5,228 nucleotides of DNA from Candidatus Dadabacteria bacterium (GCA_030632765.1 DAOVUC010000147.1:1-5228); one strand, 5' to 3'; positions 1-5,080 are shown, counted from the first letter of the stretch. Notes: generated by a model from the sequence alone, not told the origin. Numbers and translations are program-made.

Positions 1-1
1 T

Positions 2-640
2 AGACTTATCAGCTATTGCCAATTAAAATGTTATTTCAAACCACAGCTGAGATACCGGGAGCTCCAGAATAACGATTACGCAAATATTGTGCTTTTTTTA
101 ACTCAGCACACGAAAGACCCGCTGATAATTAATGAGAAAGATAAATTTTCTCATTTAGCTCTGGAATCTTTCCAAATGGCACTACGTTTTATAAGCCTTG
201 ATCAAATTAAAGCGACGATCCTAAAAAGCTTTGGGGAGAGATCCGATAGCGAGATAAGCATTGAAGATTTAAGAGAGGAAATTCACATAAAAGAAGAGCT
301 CTATTTGAGTTATAACAAAATCTTTATCTACTATTTAAGACAAACCGCTCTTTGTATCGGTGATTCATTTCCTTCAGATAGCAAGATGGAGAAACAACCT
401 GATTCTATGATAGAAGGGCTTTTACGAATAGCTACAATTGCTGCTCTGAAAGAAACGAAGATATCCATATCTGAAACTGCTAACATTATAGCAAAAGGGG
501 GTGGCAATAGATTCGCCTCTGATCTAATAAGACAAACCCTCTCTTTATATCTTAATATTAACGCTATAAATAGTGAGGATAAAGAGAATATAAATAACCT
601 TATAGAAAATAGTAAAGAATGGGGAACTGGTGGGAATTAA
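2..640 (+). CDS. C-terminal 212 residues of an unrecognised protein (5' end outside window)
   Basis: The frame is open from base 2 without a stop, so the gene enters from the left edge. A GTG at 89 could be read as a start, but no Shine-Dalgarno precedes it and the upstream codons look coding (a YCQLKC stretch, then RYRELQNNDYANI), so I treat it as an internal valine. The visible product is mostly predicted helix, charged, with no signal peptide or membrane segment, and ends in a Gly-rich tail (EWGTGGN). Two cysteines, YCQLKC, lie at the very edge. The helical C-terminal pattern is vaguely like that of lysine-N-methylase (FliB) proteins, but the family's diagnostic Cys cluster would be upstream, so I do not use that name. 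It converges on the minus-strand gene ending at 696, with 55 bases between the stops. Coding status is confident; function is unknown. Confidence 0.75.
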   Translation, partial: RLISYCQLKCYFKPQLRYRELQNNDYANIVLFLTQHTKDPLIINEKDKFSHLALESFQMALRFISLDQIKATILKSFGERSDSEISIEDLREEIHIKEELYLSYNKIFIYYLRQTALCIGDSFPSDSKMEKQPDSMIEGLLRIATIAALKETKISISETANIIAKGGGNRFASDLIRQTLSLYLNINAINSEDKENINNLIENSKEWGTGGN

Positions 641-695
641 TTTACTACACACCCCTTTCCTTAAAGAAAAAAGCCTGCTTAATCAATACGGCAAC

Positions 696-1985
696 TTACT
701 CGGCTGTTATAAAATTATAGTCTATGTAATGAGCAATATCAGTATCGTTAATAACTTCTCTTAGGTTTTCAGAACAGTCCCTGGGAGAAAAATCGTTTTC
801 ATTTGTTGTTTGTAGATTCCCGAAGCTTTTTACTAGCTGCCTAGCCCGCCCAGCGTCACCTTCACTGAATATGCTGAGTAGCTCCTGGGTAAAAACCGAT
901 ATCGCATCTTCAAACAATGGCAAGTCAATTTTGAATTTCCCGTCCCTGGAATCATATTTAATAGCTCCTGAGCGCTCAAAATAACGCCATGCTAAATAAG
1001 CCGATGCAGAGTCCGGATATTTTAAGATATTACCTCGTCTTATATAACGCAGCATCTCGGATAGCGAAAGATAATAAATCTTCGCAAGTAAGTCCTTATC
1101 TAAAAGATCGTTTGAAAACAGCCTAAACGAATAAAGAGCTATCATATCGGATTTAAGCTCATGCAAGATCATATAGTCCGTATCAAATTCCTGCATTGTA
1201 TCACCTAATTTGTCTTCCCCAATAAAGTGCCCAATGTCATGACCCCTAAGCCAGATTAGAAGCAGCTTCGAGACTTCTGAATCCGAGAGGTCCTGCAAGG
1301 TTTCAGATCCTAATAGATACCGCCCAGCTATATCCATTGTTAGGGACATAAAGCGCGCGGAATAGAGATTCAGAAAGACCCTCATATTAGATAGAGATGA
1401 GATATTCTCTGGACTACCGCCTGAAAAGAATACGCATATTGGCTTATGAGAGACATCGAGCCCACCCGCAAGTGAAAACACATCAAGGCATTTTATCTCA
1501 GGCGCTTTATTTCTTATTGACTCACCGCCATTTAACGATCTGACCGCAAGTAGTTCGCATAATGTTTCTAGTTTAGAATCAAATTGGTCAATAACATTTA
1601 TATAGTTATTATTTGTAAGGCCCGCCGCTCCTGAGTAGTAGCTAACACTATCACCCTCTGAGGAAAAAACTTTTCCAATTATTAAATCTACCTCGCTATC
1701 TCCACAGTTAACGGTAACCGGATAGAGATCAAATATTCCTTTTTCAAGAGTTTGTATTTGTTCCTCGAAATTATCCTTCTCAGTCTCAGGTATCTCTGTA
1801 ATTCTCAGGCGTTTTGGTATTTCCCGCCAAATACCGTTTTCTGCTACGACAGGCAAATCACCCTTGAGCTGTAATGCGTATAGGGACCCTATATTCAAAA
1901 GCACATTAGCGAAAGATTTTGATAGATCTGTTAGTTCCTTTGGAATATCGACCTGGATATCAACTAATGCAGTTTGTCTTATCAT
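696..1985 (-). CDS. Putative M49-like metallopeptidase-fold protein with HDxxH in place of HExxH
   Basis: The product is 429 residues, apparently cytoplasmic, with no signal peptide or membrane segment. I do not recognise the whole family. Residues 249-253 read HDIGH and residues 275-280 read HELKSD, about 22 residues apart. This is the spacing and character of the two zinc motifs of dipeptidyl-peptidase III-like (M49) enzymes (HExxH/HExxxH, then an E-x-R/K-A/S-D helix). The following part (residues 311-390: MLRYIRRGN, SGAIKYD, a Phe/Leu-rich helix, EGDAGRARQLVKSFG) also resembles the C-terminal half of bacterial M49-like proteins. The catalytic Glu of HExxH is Asp here, so activity is uncertain. 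An HD-type phosphohydrolase reading is less likely because the other HD ligands are not evident. The ATG at 1985 is preceded by AGAGGA about 11 bases upstream, inside the end of the DUF4301 gene. The 7-base gap to that gene's stop implies co-transcription and coupled function. Confidence 0.8.
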   Translation of the reverse strand: MIRQTALVDIQVDIPKELTDLSKSFANVLLNIGSLYALQLKGDLPVVAENGIWREIPKRLRITEIPETEKDNFEEQIQTLEKGIFDLYPVTVNCGDSEVDLIIGKVFSSEGDSVSYYSGAAGLTNNNYINVIDQFDSKLETLCELLAVRSLNGGESIRNKAPEIKCLDVFSLAGGLDVSHKPICVFFSGGSPENISSLSNMRVFLNLYSARFMSLTMDIAGRYLLGSETLQDLSDSEVSKLLLIWLRGHDIGHFIGEDKLGDTMQEFDTDYMILHELKSDMIALYSFRLFSNDLLDKDLLAKIYYLSLSEMLRYIRRGNILKYPDSASAYLAWRYFERSGAIKYDSRDGKFKIDLPLFEDAISVFTQELLSIFSEGDAGRARQLVKSFGNLQTTNENDFSPRDCSENLREVINDTDIAHYIDYNFITAE

Positions 1986-1992
1986 ATTAAGA

Positions 1993-3582
1993 TCATTCCT
2001 CTGCTTGATGCTCAGACCTTAGGAGATCAAATATTGTCTTAACCGGATTAAAAGTACTAAGAGGCACCTCTACAAATAATGTATTCCAGTCGGCCATCGC
2101 CCCGTTCCACAATCCCGGGAGTTCAAGGGCTTTAAGGTCTCTTCCGTCTTTAGATTTATGAGAGATGAAACCCATATCCGGATCAACGTAATTCCTTAAA
2201 TCAAAAGGTTCCTCTTTATAATTTTTTAATCCGCACACTATATCCACCGGGTTAAAGTGAGTTGAGGAATCCCATATCGATTTTTGTTCTTGGGAGTTCA
2301 TATCTACCTGTGAGGATTCAACTATCTGCTTTGTAAGATTACCGTTACTACCCCTAACCCAGAACGGGCCCCCACCCGGCTCACCTATGTTTTTTACCAC
2401 ACCACAGATTCTGACAGGTCGATCTAATTTTGCCCGGAGATAACCTAATTTCTCATCTATAGATAAATCTCCGAAATCTGATGAGAGCTCTATCTTAAGT
2501 TCGCAATTTATAAACTTGGTCAAGATCTCTAAAAAACCATTATCGCACTGCCCGGCGTCTAGTTTCTTTAGATAGCCAAACATCTTACTTTGTAGATTTA
2601 GTAGATATCCCCCGAGGGCTTTTTTATATAAAGAAGTCTCCACCTTCAAACGATCAGGCACTACGTTATCAATGTTTTTAATAAATGCCACGTCACAATC
2701 GAGCTCATTTAAGTTCTCTATAAGAGCACCATGACCGCCAGGCCTTAATACAATCATGCTGCTATCATCTAGAAAAGGCCTATTCTTCATATCGACTGCT
2801 ATTGTATCGGTAGAGGGTTTTTGTACGGAATAAGAGATCTCAAATTTAACACCGTTTTTCTCGTAAACCTTAATTTCGCGATCTAACAGCTCTTTTACTT
2901 TCCCCAGATGTTCGAGAGATACTGTGAAATGGACCCGGGATATTCCCTTGCCATCCTTTGAATATACGCTTGCCTCGACCAGATGCTCCTCAAAAGCTGT
3001 GCGAGAGTAATCCCCGTAACGGTGGAATTTGATTATCCCTTTGGGAAGGTTGGCGTAATTAAGCCCATCAAGTCCTAGAGTATAGTCCGCTATTTCCTTA
3101 TATTCACCATCTTCAAGGAGCTGGTCCATCTTAAAACCATTTTTTTCGAGAATAGTCTTAAGCTCATTGTAGAATGCGAAGTTTGAGATACTGTCTACAA
3201 AACGAAGGAAAGCCCTAGAGTCAGAATCGCCCGCATCATAGAGCGCATCCTTATTGATCTCACTCCCACGGCCAGTTACGGCGAGCAGCTCTTTAAACAT
3301 ACGGCTGGCAGCGCCTGAGGCGGGAACAAATTTAATTACTTTCTTCGATTCAGATTCACTTTCATAAAGCCCCACATACTTTTGCACTTCTTCATCGATA
3401 TTCTCTATTCCATCCCCAATAGTGCAGGGACGCACTAACTCAGTATATGGTATCCCTTTCTTGAAAGTTTCTATTTGTGAAAAAGCCGCCTCTTTAGAGA
3501 CACCTTTTTCTTTTAGCTGAGATATTATCTCTTCTGTAAGAATTGTATCTTTAACAGTCAATATTCTATTCTCCGGTAGCAT
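1993..3582 (-). CDS. DUF4301 family protein, probable nucleotidyltransferase-like enzyme
   Basis: This full-length 529-residue protein has the conserved blocks I associate with DUF4301: PASGAASRMFK (87-97), an LPKGIIKFH segment (179-187), EEHL (198-201), LRPGGHGALIENL (279-291), IKNIDNVVPD (301-310), GEPGGGPFW (400-408), THFNPVDIVCG (441-451), a C-terminal LPGLWNGAM block (488-496) and TFNPVKTIFDLLR (510-522). Biochemical function is not established to my knowledge. The Gly-rich N-terminal motif, PGGHG and NIDN resemble the nucleotide-binding motifs of UDP-sugar pyrophosphorylases, so I infer a nucleotidyltransferase fold. The protein is cytoplasmic. The ATG at 3582 has no Shine-Dalgarno, whereas a TTG at codon 8 (3559-3561) has GGAG 9 bases upstream and would give an N-terminus beginning MTVKDT. 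That start may be the real one. The gene is first in an operon with the HDxxH gene and has its own likely promoter at 3600-3628. Confidence 0.93.
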   Translation of the reverse strand: MLPENRILTVKDTILTEEIISQLKEKGVSKEAAFSQIETFKKGIPYTELVRPCTIGDGIENIDEEVQKYVGLYESESESKKVIKFVPASGAASRMFKELLAVTGRGSEINKDALYDAGDSDSRAFLRFVDSISNFAFYNELKTILEKNGFKMDQLLEDGEYKEIADYTLGLDGLNYANLPKGIIKFHRYGDYSRTAFEEHLVEASVYSKDGKGISRVHFTVSLEHLGKVKELLDREIKVYEKNGVKFEISYSVQKPSTDTIAVDMKNRPFLDDSSMIVLRPGGHGALIENLNELDCDVAFIKNIDNVVPDRLKVETSLYKKALGGYLLNLQSKMFGYLKKLDAGQCDNGFLEILTKFINCELKIELSSDFGDLSIDEKLGYLRAKLDRPVRICGVVKNIGEPGGGPFWVRGSNGNLTKQIVESSQVDMNSQEQKSIWDSSTHFNPVDIVCGLKNYKEEPFDLRNYVDPDMGFISHKSKDGRDLKALELPGLWNGAMADWNTLFVEVPLSTFNPVKTIFDLLRSEHQAEE

Positions 3583-3599
3583 CTAGCAGATTGAGGAAT

Positions 3600-3628
3600 A
3601 TTCTAAACGGAAACGGCAATATTCCCAA
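3600..3628 (-). promoter_or_regulatory. Likely sigma70 promoter of the DUF4301 operon
   Basis: On the minus strand, TTGGGA (3623-3628) and TAGAAT (3600-3605) are separated by 17 bases, matching the -35/-10 consensus at 4 and 5 of 6 positions. Transcription would start near 3593. That leaves a very short leader before the ATG at 3582 but a normal leader of about 30 bases with GGAG before the TTG at 3561, which supports the TTG start. The -35 lies at the end of the direct repeat; the equivalent place in the other repeat copy has no -10 box. Confidence 0.5.
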
Positions 3629-3774
3629 GGGTAATAATAACAATTATGAAAGTAAACGTTTAGGTTGTATCACTCACAACTAAAGGACTGACACTCACAC
3701 CCGCAGCCTTTATTTCGGGGGCAATGGTACTCGCCCGTCATTCTTTTAAAGTTGTACCCACACTTGTTAAGCCC
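3621..3774 (-). repeat. Direct repeat, copy A (154 bp)
   Basis: This aligns without gaps to 4462-4615 at a constant offset of 841 bases. By eye, 128 of 154 bases match: 19 differences in the 105 coding bases from the GLNKC region to the stop, and 7 in the 49 bases after the stop. A 33-base stretch in the CGCEC-coding part (about 3685-3717) is identical in both. The flank after the stop is as conserved as the coding part. Confidence 0.9.
3653..3662. promoter_or_regulatory. Palindrome TAAACGTTTA, copy A
   Basis: A perfect 10-bp palindrome just downstream of the small Cys-rich gene. It lies about 25 bp upstream of the -35 box of the DUF4301 promoter, a usual place for a regulator site. The same palindrome, extended to 12 bp, is kept in the other repeat copy. 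Its role as an operator is inference. Confidence 0.3.
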
Positions 3775-3786
3775 CTTACCTTTCAT
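3670..3786 (-). CDS. Small Cys-rich peptide, truncated paralogue of the tail of the 4511-4793 gene
   Basis: Reading from an ATG at 3784-3786 gives 38 residues starting MKGKGLNKCGYNF and ending NKGCGCECQSFSCE, with six Cys (residues 9, 22, 28, 30, 32, 37). The C28-G-C30-E-C32 run is metallothionein-like and suggests metal binding. It matches the tail of the frameshifted gene at 4511-4793, but the CH and CHCH ligands of that copy are changed to YN and YHCP, and no signal peptide precedes it. Upstream, the frame stays open back to the stop of the membrane-protein gene at 3862, in the same frame, with unlike-protein sequence. No Shine-Dalgarno is visible and the ATG lies in a hairpin loop. Either it is a stand-alone micro-protein or, at least as likely, a decaying duplicate. 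It lies 75 bases after the membrane-protein gene and may share its transcript. Confidence 0.45.
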   Translation of the reverse strand: MKGKGLNKCGYNFKRMTGEYHCPRNKGCGCECQSFSCE

Positions 3787-3810
3787 AAGAAAGGCACCGG
3801 GCGTTTTTTT
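3771..3810 (+). terminator. Rho-independent terminator-like hairpin facing the plus strand
   Basis: CCTTTC (3779-3784) pairs with GAAAGG (3789-3794) around an ATAA loop. An outer GCCC (3771-3774)/GGGC (3799-3802) pair lies across a 4x4 internal loop, and seven T follow (3804-3810). The form suits a terminator on the plus strand, but no plus-strand gene is seen upstream until 640. On the minus strand there is no T-tract, and the hairpin instead holds the ATG of the small Cys-rich reading frame in its loop. Confidence 0.35.
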
Positions 3811-3829
3811 ACGTCTCAATAATATAGTT

Positions 3830-3844
3830 TTGTAAATATTACAA
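3830..3844. promoter_or_regulatory. AT-rich inverted repeat TTGTAA-ATA-TTACAA
   Basis: A perfect 6-bp inverted repeat with a 3-bp centre, 18-32 bases after the stop of the membrane-protein gene on the minus strand. No T-run follows in either direction, so it is not a convincing terminator. It could be a weak protein-binding site or chance in AT-rich DNA. Confidence 0.2.
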
Positions 3845-3861
3845 GCCCTATTACAGAAAAA

Positions 3862-4338
3862 TCAACTAGCTGGAGATGCCGGCTTGAACCGTCCGGGCAC
3901 GGGTAGAGTAAGAACAACACGCTTAAGGAGACCAAACGAAAAAGGCTCTTCTCTGTTCCAGGGCAAAAGGTACATCATACGCGCAAGAGGGCAATAGCCG
4001 ATGAAAAGATTCGAGGCTAAGCCGATTGTGGTTATGTACATGAGTATCACCATATGGGGAACGTAAGTTCCGACCGCAACCCAGATTAAATAGGCAATTC
4101 TCGACTGAACCGGAAACGCTTTTATTTGAAACCTGAAAAAGAACAAGAATAATATCACGTGAACCGCGCTAAACATCACCACATATTCGTAGAATTCACG
4201 GTAAAAGAATCCGAGAACCAAACCAATAAAGGTGATAAACCATAAGCCCCATACAATCTTACCCCGCGAGGAATGCGGCATGCTTTCCCAGGTCGATCCG
4301 GATTTTGAGGCCTCTTTGGCATTGCTGTCCTTATTCAT
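3862..4338 (-). CDS. Small multi-pass membrane protein of unknown function
   Basis: The product is 158 residues. A polar N-terminus (residues 1-26) is followed by hydrophobic segments at about 27-46, 51-70 and 81-112, the last long enough for one or two passes, so I expect three or four inner-membrane helices. After them comes a conserved-looking GYCPLARMMYLLPWNR motif (114-129) and a basic Pro-rich tail ending KPASPAS. I have an impression of similar YCPLAR...LLPWN proteins in other bacteria but cannot name a family, so no function is assigned. The ATG at 4338 follows a run of seven G (4344-4350) that acts as Shine-Dalgarno, five bases upstream. A strong promoter lies at 4379-4408. The gene lies between two copies of a 154-bp direct repeat. 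Confidence 0.8.
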   Translation of the reverse strand: MNKDSNAKEASKSGSTWESMPHSSRGKIVWGLWFITFIGLVLGFFYREFYEYVVMFSAVHVILFLFFFRFQIKAFPVQSRIAYLIWVAVGTYVPHMVILMYITTIGLASNLFIGYCPLARMMYLLPWNREEPFSFGLLKRVVLTLPVPGRFKPASPAS

Positions 4339-4343
4339 ATAAT

Positions 4344-4350
4344 CCCCCCC
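4344..4350 (-). promoter_or_regulatory. Shine-Dalgarno made of a G7 homopolymer
   Basis: Seven consecutive G on the minus strand, five bases before the ATG at 4338, form the only ribosome-binding candidate for the membrane-protein gene. A homopolymer of this length can vary by replication slippage, which would alter the Shine-Dalgarno length and spacing. Variation is inference. Confidence 0.55.
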
Positions 4351-4378
4351 ATTAATACAGCAATCAATCTTATAGGCT

Positions 4379-4408
4379 ATAGTAACAATTTTTAAACAGT
4401 CATGTCAA
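4379..4408 (-). promoter_or_regulatory. Strong sigma70 promoter of the membrane-protein gene
   Basis: On the minus strand, a perfect TTGACA (-35, 4403-4408) and TACTAT (-10, 4379-4384) are separated by 18 bases. The expected transcript starts near 4372, giving a leader of roughly 35 bases before the ATG at 4338. This is the best promoter in the window and suggests the membrane-protein gene is transcribed independently of the Cys-rich gene upstream. Confidence 0.7.
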
Positions 4409-4461
4409 GAAAATTATGTTTAGTCGACCACGCTGAGGAATGCCTGAGAATTAGCCCCTAC

Positions 4462-4615
4462 ATTCCCAAGGGTGACAATAAGAATTATAAGACTAAACGT
4501 TTAGGTGGTATTACTCACAACTAGAGGACTGACACTCACACCCGCAGCCTTTATTTCGGTGGCAATGGCACTCATTGGTTTTACGGTTGAAATGGCACCC
4601 GCATTTGTTAAGCCC
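4462..4615 (-). repeat. Direct repeat, copy B (154 bp)
   Basis: This is the partner of 3621-3774: gapless, same orientation, 841 bases apart, 128 of 154 identical by eye. It covers the Cys-rich tail of the frameshifted gene and 49 bases after its stop. Beyond the TTGGGA end the two copies quickly diverge, apart from a short ATTCCTCA shared further on. On the coding side similarity fades just upstream, after a shared Phe-Leu. Confidence 0.9.
4493..4504. promoter_or_regulatory. Palindrome CTAAACGTTTAG, copy B
   Basis: A perfect 12-bp palindrome just after the stop of the Cys/His-rich gene; its inner 10 bp are identical in repeat copy A at 3653-3662. A looser related sequence, CTAAAGCGTTTG, is at 4864-4875 upstream of the same gene. 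A DNA-binding site is possible, but so is simple inheritance through the duplication. Confidence 0.3.
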
Positions 4616-4624
4616 ACCCCCCAT
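4511..4624 (-). CDS. Alternative stand-alone 37-residue Cys/His-rich peptide within the frameshifted gene
   Basis: An ATG at 4622-4624, made by the end of the Ala-His codons and the G-run, opens the Cys-rich frame directly: MGGGLNKCGCHFNRK through NKGCGCECQSSSCE. It overlaps the end of the signal-peptide frame by 17 bases, so it could be made by coupled re-initiation. It would then be cytoplasmic, with eight Cys (8, 10, 19, 21, 27, 29, 31, 36) and His at 11, 20 and 22. The other repeat copy also has an ATG at almost the same place (38 residues), which is the main support. There is no separate Shine-Dalgarno apart from the G-run itself. I consider the secreted 93-residue reading more likely. 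Confidence 0.3.
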   Translation of the reverse strand: MGGGLNKCGCHFNRKTNECHCHRNKGCGCECQSSSCE

Positions 4625-4793
4625 GAGCGTAAAGAAATCCGACACTGTCCGCAAAAGTTTGAGGTTCTAGAATAGTTATGCTCGATTGATCTGAAAAGCA
4701 GCTATCAGAAGCAAAGTTCCCATCAATGTTGTAATAAAAAGGAGAGAGAAAGGACATAACCGCTAAGATAGTAAGAACTCTAAGTATATTCAC
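4511..4793 (-). pseudogene. Secreted Cys/His-rich protein, split by a one-base frameshift at a G6 run
   Basis: The first frame starts at GTG 4793, which has GGAGGG (4801-4806) at ideal spacing; a TTG at 4817 has no such site. It encodes a hydrophobic N-terminus, MNILRVLTILAVMSF, as expected of a signal peptide, then a short linker to FLYAHGG, and stops at 4608. The next frame at that point continues GLNKCGCHFNRKTNECHCH and then RNKGCGCECQSSSCE to a stop at 4511. Removing one G from the run at 4617-4622 joins them into a 93-residue secreted protein with an intact HGGGLNKxGCH...RKTxxxxHCH tail. That tail resembles the short GGLDxxGCHxxRKTGxYHCH segments of small exported (YHYH-like) proteins. 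The joined tail has eight Cys and several His, suggesting metal binding or disulfides. The cause may be mutation, slippage, recoding or sequence error. Confidence 0.7.
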
Positions 4794-4800
4794 TTTAAAC

Positions 4801-4806
4801 CCCTCC
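4801..4806 (-). promoter_or_regulatory. Shine-Dalgarno fixing the GTG start at 4793
   Basis: GGAGGG on the minus strand, with about 7-8 bases to GTG (4791-4793). It decides between that GTG and a TTG at 4817, and gives a signal peptide with the normal short basic N-region (MNILR) rather than an acidic 8-residue extension. Confidence 0.65.
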
Positions 4807-5045
4807 AGAATATTCAATTCTTTTATAAATATATTAGCTATTCTATCACATTTGCATTAACAACTAAAGCGTTTGACTCTCAAAATTATATGTGACAAAG
4901 TTGCAGTTAATAGATAGGTATTTAACATCTTATACTACATAAGTATAAAAATGTATATAACCGTGATATTTATTGAAACTCAATGATATTTTAAAGATAT
5001 TTGCAATTATTATGGATTAAATTGATCTTATAAACCAAGATAGTG
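4807..5045. other. AT-rich divergent intergenic region
   Basis: This lies between the leftward Cys/His-rich gene and the rightward exported-protein gene and holds no convincing gene. A TAGAAT on the minus strand (4840-4845) could be a -10 for the leftward gene, but no good -35 is at the right distance. A 7-bp inverted repeat lies at 4930-4948 and a loose CTAAAGCGTTTG at 4864-4875. The rest is A/T-rich, as expected of a shared promoter region. Confidence 0.5.
4930..4948. promoter_or_regulatory. Inverted repeat TTATACT-N5-AGTATAA, possible operator
   Basis: Perfect 7-bp arms (4930-4936 and 4942-4948) around ACATA, in the divergent region about 75 bp upstream of the rightward -35 box. The size and dyad form suit a dimeric regulator. 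AT-rich DNA produces such repeats by chance, so confidence is low. Confidence 0.3.
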
Positions 5046-5051
5046 TAAAAT
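5022..5051 (+). promoter_or_regulatory. Likely sigma70 promoter of the exported-protein gene
   Basis: TTGATC (5022-5027) and TAAAAT (5046-5051) are 18 bases apart and match consensus at 4 and 5 of 6 positions. The start would be near 5058, giving a leader of about 23 bases that contains the AGGAGAG Shine-Dalgarno at 5069-5075. Confidence 0.5.
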
Positions 5052-5080
5052 GGTACATAACAGCATCTAGGAGAGATAGA

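Noticed and set aside
89..640. Complete 183-residue gene starting at GTG 89
   Set aside because: No Shine-Dalgarno is present and the same frame is open to the window edge at base 2, so this is more likely the end of a longer gene.
641..695. Terminator between the convergent genes
   Set aside because: There is a T6 tract on the minus strand (667-672), but only 3-4 bp stems with long or impossible loops precede it. No credible hairpin was found on either strand.
1147..1241. HD-domain phosphohydrolase from the HD dipeptide in HDIGH
   Set aside because: The earlier His and later Asp of the HD set are not recognisable, while HELKSD about 22 residues on fits a zincin-type second motif better.
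3786..3864. Read-through extension of the membrane protein into the Cys-rich tail (same frame after the TGA at 3862)
   Set aside because: The intervening residues are AT-rich noise (FFCNRACNIYKTILL) and the membrane protein already has a natural basic tail, so the shared frame looks coincidental.
3600..4620. CRISPR or transposon explanation for the repeated segments
   Set aside because: There are only two diverged 154-bp copies containing coding sequence, with no spacer periodicity, terminal inverted repeats or transposase.
4608..4817. Complete 69-residue protein starting at TTG 4817
   Set aside because: The GGAGGG site favours GTG 4793, and the C-terminal end HGGWA is better explained as a frameshift away from HGGGLNKCGCH.
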